A stretch of DNA of 63,316 nt from Niabella drilacis (GTDB lineage Bacteria > Bacteroidota > Bacteroidia > Chitinophagales > Chitinophagaceae), in NCBI RefSeq assembly GCF_900101395.1, contig NZ_FMZO01000023.1, forward strand, positions 1-63,316. The letters run 5' to 3'. Under the pieces are notes generated by a model. That model did no database searches. It saw nothing but the letters and a program-made list of their open reading frames with translations, and was not told the origin of the DNA. The translations under genes were made by a program, and so were the position numbers. Below are positions 8,230 to 16,407 of this stretch, one piece after another. The stretch's first letter is position 1; every line of letters starts with the position of its first letter.

Positions 8230-10431
8230 TCAACCATAGTGTGCCGCATAATAGGCAGCGGCCTCCTCCAGTGCGTGCCGGCACACTTCCTTCAAATGCT
8301 TATACGTATGGGCAAATAAAGGATCGGCGGGTGCTATATGTTCCAGTGCCAACAGGTACGCTTCGGTATGGGGCGTTAGCCCCAGGGCGGCCACGGTCGT
8401 TCTCATACTATGGGCCGTTCTTCGCACAAGTCCGGCATTGCCCTGTTCCCAGGCCCGCTGTATCTTTGCCAGCTCCTCAGGCACCATTTCGCAAAACTGC
8501 TCCATGATGTCTTTTTCGTATTCCCTGTTGCCCCTGCTTACCGCAAACAGGTAATCCAGTTGTAAATAGTGCAGGTATTCCTGTGCAGGAATCCCGGCAG
8601 GTGTTTCTGCGGCCGGTGCCGGGGCGGCAGGTACTTCCAGCAGCTGTACCAGTAACCGGTGCAATACGGCTTCATCCAGCGGTTTGGAGATATAATCATT
8701 CATTCCAGCCTGTAAACATTTATCCTTCTGGCTGGTTAAGGCATCTGCCGTCATGGCCACGACAGGCACGGTGCTGCGCAGGGTATTCCGGATCTCCGCC
8801 GTGGCGGTATAGCCATCCATTTCCGGCATCTGGATATCCATAAGCACGAGGTCGTACGGTTTTTCCTTCAACAGCCGGAGCCCATCGCTTCCGTTGGATA
8901 CCATATCAAAGCCGATGTTCCAGCTCTTAAGCAATTGTGCCAGCAGGAGCCTGTTCATTTCATTATCCTCCACCACCAGCACTGATTTATGCCGCCATCC
9001 CGCAGGAGACGCCTTTAATAACGCACTGTCCCGCTCTTTTTTTTGTCCCCCGCTTACCCACCCAAATGGCAGCCGCACCGTAAATACAGTGCCGGTCCCT
9101 TTTTCGCCGGTTACCTCCATACTCCCGCCCTGCAGCTGCACCAGGTCCTTTACGATCGTTAGCCCCAGGCCTGTACCGCCATATTTGCGCGTAATGCTTT
9201 CATCGCCCTGGCGGAAACGGTTAAATACCACCGCACGCGCTGCCGCATCCATACCCATACCGGTATCTGATACAACAAAAGCCAGCACCATCTTATTACT
9301 CATGGCCTGCTCCAGGGTAACCGTTACCGTTACGGAGCCCCGCTCTGTAAATTTAATGGCGTTGCTGACCAGGTTTACAATGATCTGCGTAAGCCGCACC
9401 GGGTCTCCCTCAACAAGCTCCGGAACATCGTCTGCCACCTGTACAGCAAACGACAACCCTTTTTCCTCGCTGCGCTGCCGGTAAAGGTGTTCAATGGTAG
9501 CTACAGTTTCCCTGAGGTCAAAAACCGCTTTTTCAACCGGCATCATGCCTGCCTCAATTTTTGAAATATCGAGGATATTATTAACGATCTGTAAAAGATT
9601 TTCGCCGGCTTTATGGATCAGGTCTGTGTACTGCGCCGCTTCCGGATCCCCCTGTTTTTTTTGCAGTAGCCCGGTAAAACCCAATATCGCATTCAGGGGG
9701 GTGCGGATCTCATGACTCATATTGGCCAGGAAATTCTCTTTGGCCTCAGCCGACCGGCGGGCCCGCTGCTCGGATGCATTCAGCTGATCAATAAGCCGCT
9801 GCTGTTCGCCCATTTTATAGGATATATATCCAAAGGCCAGCAGTGAGGCCACGGCCGCAATTACAGCAAGGATGGTTCCAAAAGCTTTGGCATTTCTGCC
9901 GTTCCGGTCTGCATTCCGGATCAGCTGCGTAACGCTTACCTGGTATTGCCGGTCAACCCGGTGTGCCTGGCTGCGGATGGAGTCTGAAAGCAGGGCTTCT
10001 TCCTGGTCGTTAATCAATGCTTCGGCTGCTTCCTTGCCATCCCCTGCAAAAGTGCGGAGCACCTCCTTGTTCAGCGCGATCTTTTTATTCACCTGGCGTT
10101 TTAACTGCAGGATGCCCGCCCCGATAACAGGATTGATCTCAAAAGAATCCAGCGTCCGGAACGACTGGCTGACCTTTTTTGCCTGCTGCTCAAACCGGCC
10201 GTCCCGCAGGTCATGCCCGCGTATAACAATACTTTTCACTTCCGTTTCCAGCTGGGTTACATTTTCCTGTACCTGCTGCAGTTCCATCTTCAGCTTTAGT
10301 ACATTCATCAGGTCCTCGTTGCCATTGATCAGCTGGTTAATGCTCTGGCTGGAGTTAAACTGGAGGAAAACGATGACGATAACGGCCGCTATAAACGTAA
10401 CCACAAGTATATACCGAAAGGAAGATTTCAT
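8230..10431 (-). CDS. Hybrid sensor histidine kinase (HisKA, HATPase, REC, HPt)
   Basis: A 733-residue membrane phosphorelay protein. Two membrane segments (about 6-24 and 183-206) bracket a periplasmic helical sensor resembling a four-helix bundle (CHASE3-like). HisKA follows with phospho-His240 in MSHEIRTPLN. The HATPase domain has N-box Asn353/Asn357 in NLVSNAIKF, DTGMGM near 389 and GGTGLGL near 418. A receiver has Asp532 in LMDIQMPEMDG and Lys583. The C-terminal HPt domain has His674 in TAHSMR. The complete relay suggests phosphate passes to a separate regulator not obvious here. I chose ATG 10431 because the longer frame (to 10557) adds 42 residues of non-membrane sequence and would place the TAAGTTTG promoter inside the gene. 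Confidence 0.9.
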   Translation of the reverse strand: MKSSFRYILVVTFIAAVIVIVFLQFNSSQSINQLINGNEDLMNVLKLKMELQQVQENVTQLETEVKSIVIRGHDLRDGRFEQQAKKVSQSFRTLDSFEINPVIGAGILQLKRQVNKKIALNKEVLRTFAGDGKEAAEALINDQEEALLSDSIRSQAHRVDRQYQVSVTQLIRNADRNGRNAKAFGTILAVIAAVASLLAFGYISYKMGEQQRLIDQLNASEQRARRSAEAKENFLANMSHEIRTPLNAILGFTGLLQKKQGDPEAAQYTDLIHKAGENLLQIVNNILDISKIEAGMMPVEKAVFDLRETVATIEHLYRQRSEEKGLSFAVQVADDVPELVEGDPVRLTQIIVNLVSNAIKFTERGSVTVTVTLEQAMSNKMVLAFVVSDTGMGMDAAARAVVFNRFRQGDESITRKYGGTGLGLTIVKDLVQLQGGSMEVTGEKGTGTVFTVRLPFGWVSGGQKKERDSALLKASPAGWRHKSVLVVEDNEMNRLLLAQLLKSWNIGFDMVSNGSDGLRLLKEKPYDLVLMDIQMPEMDGYTATAEIRNTLRSTVPVVAMTADALTSQKDKCLQAGMNDYISKPLDEAVLHRLLVQLLEVPAAPAPAAETPAGIPAQEYLHYLQLDYLFAVSRGNREYEKDIMEQFCEMVPEELAKIQRAWEQGNAGLVRRTAHSMRTTVAALGLTPHTEAYLLALEHIAPADPLFAHTYKHLKEVCRHALEEAAAYYAAHYG

Positions 10432-10448
10432 AACCGGGCAATTCCTGT

Positions 10449-10456
10449 CAAACTTA
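10449..10456 (-). promoter_or_regulatory. -7 box (TAAGTTTG) of the hybrid kinase gene
   Basis: A perfect minus-strand TAnnTTTG box lies 18 bp before the chosen start at 10431. It supports that start over the upstream one and implies a very short leader. Confidence 0.55.
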
Positions 10457-10584
10457 CATGAAATTTTTGATCCGAAAATCGCAGGTATAGGCTCCGCGCA
10501 GCCGGCAGGCGATCCCAACGCTTTGTGCCCGTCACAGGCGCTGCGGCGCTGTGTCATACGATCCGAAGGGGGGGATACTATCGT

Positions 10585-10836
10585 TCAGGTATCATCACGA
10601 TGACTGGTAGTAAGGTTCCAGAACAGTTTTACAAAAACAACCACATCCGCCACGATAAGCACCATAAACAGGGCTACAACGGGCCAGTTCCGGAACACGT
10701 ATAGCTCATAGAGCAATCCATATACAAACCCGATCAGCAGCAGGACCGACAGTGTCATATATATGATTTTCCAGGTGTTCACGATACGGGGATTTATTCT
10801 GAATACTAAAAGTACAACCCGGAAAATGCCTGGCAC
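10585..10836 (-). CDS. Small two-segment membrane protein, unknown function
   Basis: An 83-residue hypothetical protein with two hydrophobic stretches, at about residues 26-45 (MTLSVLLLIGFVYGLLYELY) and 50-72 (NWPVVALFMVLIVADVVVFVKLF). A short basic N-terminus and a polar tail (NLTTSHRDDT) flank them. Met27 is a possible alternative start but would remove the region before the first membrane segment. I do not recognise the family. It lies 154 bp upstream of the hybrid kinase on the same strand, and the kinase has its own -7 box, so co-transcription is not required. Coding status rests mainly on hydrophobic pattern and frame length. Confidence 0.5.
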   Translation of the reverse strand: MPGIFRVVLLVFRINPRIVNTWKIIYMTLSVLLLIGFVYGLLYELYVFRNWPVVALFMVLIVADVVVFVKLFWNLTTSHRDDT

Positions 10837-11181
10837 CGGTAAAATCGCCGAACAGGCAAAATGGGTCGGCGGGGTGATGGCTGGCCCTTCCCGGGGGAGT
10901 TCCGAAAGCGTCCTTCCGGTCTTCGGACCGGTTTAAGGCCCTATCCCGATAGTTAACCGGAAAACGCCGGAGCCGGTCCCGTACCCGGTTGCACATTGAT
11001 TATTGCCCGGTTACCAGTACCCGCTCTATTTATTGATGAACAGGTTCCCGTTAATGGTGCACCCTTTTCCCTTTTTCAACGATCCGTTTTGCCGTTCCGG
11101 CTATTGTATCTTTGTATGGCCGCGCGGCCGGCGTAGTTTTAACGCAGCAAACAACATTTCATCATTACTAAAAGTAGCACA
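10837..11181. other. Intergenic region without a recognised gene
   Basis: About 345 bp between divergent small genes. It is fairly GC-rich in the first half, with several short inverted repeats (for example accggtcttcggaccggt-like pairing near 10916-10932). The only functional sign is the TATCTTTG box at 11107, which belongs to the gene at 11182. The minus-strand open frames here lack protein-like character. Confidence 0.5.
11107..11114 (+). promoter_or_regulatory. -7 box (TATCTTTG) before the small basic protein gene
   Basis: A perfect TAnnTTTG box lies 67 bp before the ATG at 11182. A TTTTG lies 15 bp upstream, closer than the usual 19-21 bp, so the -33 match is weak. Confidence 0.45.
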
Positions 11182-11373
11182 ATGAAAAAGATCTTAGTAG
11201 CCGCAATGATTTTATTAACCACAGGAGCAGTTGTAAATGCCACGGGGATCCCTATGCAGGATAAAACCGTTAAAACAGAAATGAGCAAGACGCACAAGAA
11301 GGGGAAAGCCGGTAAAAAACATCATGCACATGCGAGGAAAGAAGCTGCAAAAAAAGATGATAAGAGAAAGTGA
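11182..11373 (+). CDS. Small secreted Lys/His-rich basic protein
   Basis: A 63-residue protein with a clear signal peptide (about 1-20, MKKILVAAMILLTTGAVVNA). The mature part is dominated by Lys, His and Ala (KTHKKGKAGKKHHAHARKEAAKKDDKRK), giving a very high positive charge. I do not recognise a family. The His-Lys cluster could bind metal or polyanions, which is speculation. It is a monocistronic unit, with a TATCTTTG box 67 bp upstream and a strong terminator 52 bp downstream. Its composition recalls the secreted protein at 7814-8098, and both may be small envelope-associated basic proteins. Confidence 0.7.
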   Translation: MKKILVAAMILLTTGAVVNATGIPMQDKTVKTEMSKTHKKGKAGKKHHAHARKEAAKKDDKRK

Positions 11374-11424
11374 TAGCGGCCGGTTTTATAAATGTGGATA
11401 CAGGTTTCCGCCTGGATATTTGAG

Positions 11425-11453
11425 ACAACCTCACCTGGTGGGGTTGTTTTTTT
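11425..11453 (+). terminator. Intrinsic terminator behind the small basic protein gene
   Basis: ACAACCTCACC pairs with GGTGGGGTTGT (one G-T wobble in 11 bp) with almost no loop, followed by seven T (11447-11453). Confidence 0.85.
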
Positions 11454-11459
11454 AAGCTG

Positions 11460-11467
11460 TATTTTTG
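11460..11467 (+). promoter_or_regulatory. -7 box (TATTTTTG) before the outer-membrane protein gene
   Basis: A perfect TAnnTTTG box immediately follows the preceding terminator and lies 55 bp before the chosen ATG at 11522. The longer open frame starting at 11465 would begin inside this box, which argues for the later start. Confidence 0.5.
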
Positions 11468-11521
11468 TGTATGTATTTTTTAAACCAATGCTGTCTTCGC
11501 CGGCCGGGCACACTCTTTACC

Positions 11522-12058
11522 ATGCTGATCTGCCTGCTGCTGTTTACAAAGTCCGGGGCACAGTCGGGATCAGACCTCAGGTTGAACGTGGAAGACCTCT
11601 ACAGTACCCATAGTAATCATTTTGCGGGGGCAAGCGCTTCTTACAACCGGTATTGGGGCAACAAATGGGCGCTGGGGGTGGGAGTTGAGTATTCGGGAAC
11701 TGCCTATCACGATGATAACGGTTGGAATTTGTACCACCTGAATTTTATCCCTGTGTATGTAAGTGCGTATTTTAATATAGGAACCTACAGACAATGGACC
11801 CCTTATGCGCATTTGCAGGAGGGAATCAGTTTTGCCTGGTATGATAAAGAATTCCCGGATCATCCCGGTACGCGGCACCGCATCCGTGAAAAGGGGGGCT
11901 ATGGTTATGGGGGCGCCGGTACCCGGTATGCTGTTTCGCCAGGGTCCGGCTTTTTCCTGGAAGCCGGCATGAAGGCTTTTCATCTTTCTTTTAACAATTT
12001 AGATGTAAATCCACATGGTTTTACATCTAAATTAGGCTATGTTTACCGGCTCCAATAA
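11522..12058 (+). CDS. Predicted outer-membrane beta-barrel protein
   Basis: A 178-residue exported protein. The signal peptide is MLICLLLFTKSGAQ, which fixes the start at 11522. The mature part alternates polar and aromatic residues in short strands (SASYNRYWGNKWALGVGVEYSG, LNFIPVYVSAYFNIG, FFLEAGMKAFHLSFNN). It ends in LGYVYRLQ, close to the usual aromatic C-terminal strand of small eight-strand barrels. I cannot name a family. The gene ends 15 bp before mprF on the same strand, so it may be the first gene of the mprF operon, although a TATGTTTA sequence near its end could also drive mprF alone. Confidence 0.65.
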   Translation: MLICLLLFTKSGAQSGSDLRLNVEDLYSTHSNHFAGASASYNRYWGNKWALGVGVEYSGTAYHDDNGWNLYHLNFIPVYVSAYFNIGTYRQWTPYAHLQEGISFAWYDKEFPDHPGTRHRIREKGGYGYGGAGTRYAVSPGSGFFLEAGMKAFHLSFNNLDVNPHGFTSKLGYVYRLQ

Positions 12059-12073
12059 CTGAACCAGATCTAT

Positions 12074-14680
12074 ATGAAAGAGCGGATATTAAATCAGTTC
12101 CGGAAATTCTCACCCAAAACTTATTGGAAGGAGATCCTGGCTGTACTCGTGATCCTGCTGGCCTTTGTGTTTTTCAGAAGCGAACGTAAGGAGCTGCAAT
12201 CCATCCTGCCCCAGTTGCGGGCTGCGGACGGAAGCTGGATCCTTGCCGGGCTGGCGGTGTCGGCCCTGTATGTGTTGCTCCAGGCATTAATGTATATTTA
12301 TAGTTTCCGGGCAATGGGCATGCGGCTGAAGCTGACGGACGCCGTTGAGCTTTTCTTAAAACGGAATTTTTTGAGCGTGTTCCTCCCGGCAGGAGGTATC
12401 AGTTCCCTGGCTTATACCACATCGCAGTTGCGTAAGCGGAATCTGAATGCCACACAGATCCACCAGGCCAGCGCCATTTACGGTTATGTGGGGCTACTGA
12501 CCGTTTTCCTGATAGGGGTGCCGGTGATCCTTTATACCGTTGGCAAACAGCGGCATGCCGGTGCGGCCGGGCTTTCATTATTACTGCTGGGACTATTGCT
12601 GGGGAGCGTGTTCCTGGTCGTATATGCTTTTAGAAAAAAAGGGAAGCTGTACCAGTGGATCAGCCGTAAATTCCCTTCTGTTATCAATAATATTGATGAG
12701 ATCTTTTCAGGGACCATCAATAAACGGCAGTTGTGGCTTACCATTGCAGCCTCGCTGGCCATTGAATGTTGCGGTATTGCACATGTTTATATCAGCATTT
12801 ATGCGCTGGGTGCGGCTCCTTCGTTCCAGGTAGCTGCGGTGGGGTACACACTTTCGGTAGTGCTGATGATCCTGTCGCCGTTCCTGCGCGGATTGGGCGC
12901 TGTGGAATTTACCATGTTGTATATCTTTATGGGGTACGGGTACCGCCATGATGAAGGATTGGGCATTACCCTGCTATACCGGGTATTTGAATTCTGGATC
13001 CCCCTGCTGCTGGGTTTGTTCGCCTTTATATGGAGGGGACGGCAGCTGGCAGCACGCATTGTACCGGCGATCGCCATTTTTTTCCTGGGCATTGTAAATA
13101 TTATTTCTGTAGCCACCCCGCCGCTGGCCGAGCGGATGCGGCTGGACCGCTATTATCTTCCGGTAGAAGCCATACATGCTTCCAAGCTGATGGTGCTGGT
13201 GCTGGGCGTGTCGCTGCTGGTTACATCAGCCTATCTCATCAAAGGGCTGCGGGCAGCGTGGATCGCCGCGCTGATCTTTACCGTGCTTTCCATCTTCGGC
13301 AATATTGCAAAAGCGCTGGACTATGAAGAAAGCCTGCTGGCAGGTTTCATCCTGGTGCTGCTGATCACCAACAGCAAACAGTACCGTATCCGTGAAAATC
13401 CCAGGTGGATCCGCATCGGCTTTGCCACCTTCTTTATCACGCTGATCTCTGTTTGCCTTTTTGATTTCCTCAGTTTTTACTTTATCGACAAACGGCATTT
13501 TGGTATCGATTTCAACTGGCGTCAGTCGGTTTACTATACGCTCCGGAGCTTCCTGTTGTTTTCGGATGATGAGCTTACGCCTCAAACCCATTTCGGGCGC
13601 GACTTCGTAAATATTACCCGGTTCCTGGGCGTATGCTCCTGGTTACTCCTGATCTATTCCCTGCTGCGCCCGCGCATCTTTGCAGATACCGTTCCGGATG
13701 CCCGGACAGCGGCGGATGTAGCAAAGGATGTGCTGGAAGAGCACGGAAGGTCGGCAGTGGATTATTTTAAGACGATGCCAGACAAACAGCTGTTCTTTTC
13801 CGGCATCACCAGCGGCTTTACATCCTACCGGGTTGCCAATGACTTTGCCGTGGTACTGGAGGAGCCGGTTTGCGCGGCAGAAGATAAAATGGAAGTGCTG
13901 AAAGAATTTGAGGCCTTTTGTAAACAGGAGGGGTTAAAGACGGTGTACTACCGGGTAGATGAAAGCAGCCTGTTGTATTTTGAGGACCTGAAAAAGATGA
14001 AGATCTTTATCGGGCAGGAGGCAATCATGGAAGTGGGGCAGTTTACCCTGGAAGGAAAGGGTCGTAAATCATTGCGTAACGGGCTGAACAGCCTGCAGAA
14101 AAAAGGGTACGAGACCGTGCTGGTGCCGGCGCCGCAGCGTGATGCTTTCCTGAAAGAACTGGAGTCGGTGTCGGACGAGTGGCTGGATAAATTTGAAAAG
14201 AAGGAAATGGTGTTTTCGCAGGGGATGTTTAACCCGGAAGCGATCCGGCAATCGGATGTGATCATTGTAAAAGATGCTGAAGGAGCAGTGCAGGCCTTCC
14301 TGAACATCATCAGGGACTATACGCCCGAAGAATGCACTTATGACCTGATCCGTAAACGCCTGGAAGCCCCGGGCGGGTGTATGGACGCATTGATCGTAAA
14401 GCTGACGGAGTATGCCCGGCAGCAGGAGTTTAAATACCTGAACCTGGGAATGATCCCGCTGAACGGACTGGACGCCCCGGATAACCCGGCCGAGCGCATC
14501 ATCAAATATGCTTCACAGCGCATGGGGAGCTTCCGGCACTATAAGACCCTGCGCGATTTTAAAGAAAAATATGCGACCATCTGGGAAAATAAATATATGA
14601 TCTTTGGAAATGATTTTGACCTGTTGCAGATCCCTGGTGCGCTCAGAAAAGTAATGAAACCTTTATCAGATACAATTTAA
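12074..14680 (+). CDS. mprF: Bifunctional aminoacyl-phosphatidylglycerol synthase/flippase (MprF)
   Basis: An 868-residue membrane protein. The N-terminal half (about 1-540) has many membrane segments with the flippase features of the family (FLSVFLPAGGISSLAY near 97-112). The C-terminal cytoplasmic domain (about 560-850) is the DUF2156 aminoacyltransferase, with GFTSYRVANDFAVVLEEP, GKGRKSLRNGLNSLQKKGY and YLNLGMIPLNG. The family transfers an amino acid, usually lysine, from aminoacyl-tRNA to phosphatidylglycerol and flips the product outward, lowering negative surface charge and sensitivity to cationic peptides. The amino acid used here cannot be told from sequence. It is 3 bp from the AcvB/VirJ-type gene, whose relatives hydrolyse the same lipid, which strongly suggests an operon. 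Confidence 0.9.
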   Translation: MKERILNQFRKFSPKTYWKEILAVLVILLAFVFFRSERKELQSILPQLRAADGSWILAGLAVSALYVLLQALMYIYSFRAMGMRLKLTDAVELFLKRNFLSVFLPAGGISSLAYTTSQLRKRNLNATQIHQASAIYGYVGLLTVFLIGVPVILYTVGKQRHAGAAGLSLLLLGLLLGSVFLVVYAFRKKGKLYQWISRKFPSVINNIDEIFSGTINKRQLWLTIAASLAIECCGIAHVYISIYALGAAPSFQVAAVGYTLSVVLMILSPFLRGLGAVEFTMLYIFMGYGYRHDEGLGITLLYRVFEFWIPLLLGLFAFIWRGRQLAARIVPAIAIFFLGIVNIISVATPPLAERMRLDRYYLPVEAIHASKLMVLVLGVSLLVTSAYLIKGLRAAWIAALIFTVLSIFGNIAKALDYEESLLAGFILVLLITNSKQYRIRENPRWIRIGFATFFITLISVCLFDFLSFYFIDKRHFGIDFNWRQSVYYTLRSFLLFSDDELTPQTHFGRDFVNITRFLGVCSWLLLIYSLLRPRIFADTVPDARTAADVAKDVLEEHGRSAVDYFKTMPDKQLFFSGITSGFTSYRVANDFAVVLEEPVCAAEDKMEVLKEFEAFCKQEGLKTVYYRVDESSLLYFEDLKKMKIFIGQEAIMEVGQFTLEGKGRKSLRNGLNSLQKKGYETVLVPAPQRDAFLKELESVSDEWLDKFEKKEMVFSQGMFNPEAIRQSDVIIVKDAEGAVQAFLNIIRDYTPEECTYDLIRKRLEAPGGCMDALIVKLTEYARQQEFKYLNLGMIPLNGLDAPDNPAERIIKYASQRMGSFRHYKTLRDFKEKYATIWENKYMIFGNDFDLLQIPGALRKVMKPLSDTI

Positions 14681-14683
14681 GAT

Positions 14684-15349
14684 ATGAAAGGAATCTGTTT
14701 TTTTTGCGGAATGCTCCTGTCCCTGTATACAGGGGCGGCCGGTGCGGCGGACCTGCCGTTGAAAAACTGGCAGGGCAATGATAAAATGCCGCTGGTACTT
14801 TATATAAGCGGCGACGGTGGGTTGAACAGTTTTACCAATGATTTTTGTAAAGGGATCAACCAGGCAGGGTACACAGTAACGGCGATCAATTCCAGGTCTT
14901 ATTTCTGGAATAAAAGAACACCGGAGCAGGTAACTGCGGAGCTGACGGCTTACGTGGATGGCGTATTGAAAAACCGGCAGAACCGGCAATGGCTGATCAT
15001 TGGGTATTCGTTTGGAGCCGATGTAACACCCTTTATCCTGAACCGGCTGGGCAATACAGTTAAAACGCACCTGTTGCGTACGATACTGCTGGCGCCTTCG
15101 CCTACCACGGATTTTGTGATCCGTGTGTCCGATATGTGGGGCAGTGCCAAAAAAAGAAGCATGGATGTGGTAGCTGAGATCAACCGGGCGGCCGGCCAGC
15201 GGATCGTAGCCGTCCTGCCGGGCGATGATAAGGATTTTCCGGTATCCGCGGTAAAATCCGGCAGCTTTAAAGCGGTTGTTTTAAAAGGCGGTCATCACTT
15301 TGGCGGTGATACGGCCGGACTTGTGAAAATTGTTGCCGGCTATTTCTGA
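14684..15349 (+). CDS. AcvB/VirJ-type hydrolase (predicted lysyl-phosphatidylglycerol hydrolase)
   Basis: A 221-residue exported alpha/beta-hydrolase. A signal peptide (about 1-22) is followed by YISGDGG (39-45, oxyanion-hole region), the nucleophile elbow GYSFGAD with Ser109, GDDKD near 180 and HHFGGD near 204. This fits the VirJ/AcvB family. Agrobacterium AcvB is known to hydrolyse lysyl-phosphatidylglycerol in the periplasm. Placement 3 bp after mprF and 1-bp overlap with the next gene supports the same role here, turning over the lipid that MprF makes. Substrate in this organism is inference. Confidence 0.8.
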   Translation: MKGICFFCGMLLSLYTGAAGAADLPLKNWQGNDKMPLVLYISGDGGLNSFTNDFCKGINQAGYTVTAINSRSYFWNKRTPEQVTAELTAYVDGVLKNRQNRQWLIIGYSFGADVTPFILNRLGNTVKTHLLRTILLAPSPTTDFVIRVSDMWGSAKKRSMDVVAEINRAAGQRIVAVLPGDDKDFPVSAVKSGSFKAVVLKGGHHFGGDTAGLVKIVAGYF

Positions 15350-16323
15350 TGAAACCTGTTTACCGGTATGCCGTTTTATGCTGGCTGCTGATAACAGCCG
15401 GCATTGCACAGGCCCAGGTGCGGCGGGACACGGCTTTTATAGCCGGGTTTGACCGCGAAAATACCATTGAAGCATATCCCGGCTACTATACCACCCGCTT
15501 TAGTTTTGAGGGCTATGGGAAAAGGCCGGCGGCATTCCGGCTTACGGCCAATAGCAACGCCTATACCGGTTTTTTTATCAATTATAAATGGTTGTCCTTT
15601 CAGTATGCCTGGGGCATTCCCGGTACGGAACTGGCAAAGGGCATCCGGCTGAAGCATGCTTCTTTTTCTTTCCGGTATAACCGGCCCCGCGTGAGCTTCT
15701 ATCCTTTTTTTGACGGGTATGACGGGCTGCTGTTACGGACGGCAAAACGGCATCCCCGCTTCGATTCGTTTCGCGGGATGCAGCTCTTCCGGGCCGGCGT
15801 GCGTACGTATTACTTTACCAATACGGAACATTATACCTACCGTGCAGGACTTTCTTTTGCGGAACGGCAGCTGCGGCCGGCCGGCGGGTTTATTTTTAAT
15901 ATGATCCCGCAGTGGCAACAGATCAACTGGAAAACCCCCTCCCGCGCGCTGATCCGCGATTCGGTCACGTACCGGTTGCTGGCCTCCGATCCCCAATGGA
16001 TCAGCCTGGTGGCCGGGGGCGGGTATAATTACAACTGGGTATTTAACAGGGGAGCATGGATCGTATCACCTGCGGTTATCGGGGGCATTGGCGGTCTCCG
16101 GGAATTGAACAATGCACGCTCGGTGCAACCCATGCTGAACCTGCAGGCCTGGGTAAATGCAGGATATAGCGGTCCGGTCTTTTACGCTTATATCAATGGC
16201 AGCATCCAGGCCTCTCAAACCCATCTTATTGTGCGAAAGCTCAACACTATGGATGACGAAGTTTCGCTTACTCTTGGTTACCGGTTCAAAGGACATTCGA
16301 AAAAGATACTGGGGATGTTGTGA
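15349..16323 (+). CDS. DUF4421 outer-membrane beta-barrel protein
   Basis: A 324-residue exported protein. The signal peptide is about 1-23, ending AQAQ. It is rich in aromatic, amphipathic strands (FSFRYNRPRVSFYPFFDGYDG, MQLFRAGVRTYYFTN, YTYRAGLSFAERQ) and ends in SLTLGYRF plus a short tail. I recognise the DUF4421 pattern, a Bacteroidota outer-membrane family of unknown function. The ATG overlaps the stop of the preceding gene (TGATG), so it is co-translated with the hydrolase. A role linked to outer-membrane lipid or envelope charge is suggested only by operon context. Confidence 0.75.
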   Translation: MKPVYRYAVLCWLLITAGIAQAQVRRDTAFIAGFDRENTIEAYPGYYTTRFSFEGYGKRPAAFRLTANSNAYTGFFINYKWLSFQYAWGIPGTELAKGIRLKHASFSFRYNRPRVSFYPFFDGYDGLLLRTAKRHPRFDSFRGMQLFRAGVRTYYFTNTEHYTYRAGLSFAERQLRPAGGFIFNMIPQWQQINWKTPSRALIRDSVTYRLLASDPQWISLVAGGGYNYNWVFNRGAWIVSPAVIGGIGGLRELNNARSVQPMLNLQAWVNAGYSGPVFYAYINGSIQASQTHLIVRKLNTMDDEVSLTLGYRFKGHSKKILGML

Positions 16324-16407
16324 GGGGGAGGAATTTGAAAATTTGGAAATGGGCATCGTGTGTGAAATCGGGCTGAAGACTGACGGCTGAAAACTGATAA
16401 CAGCCCC

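Noticed and set aside
9872-10603. Plus-strand open frame of 243 residues opposite the hybrid kinase
   Set aside because: Shadow of the kinase reading frame, with low-complexity Ser/Arg composition and no family pattern.
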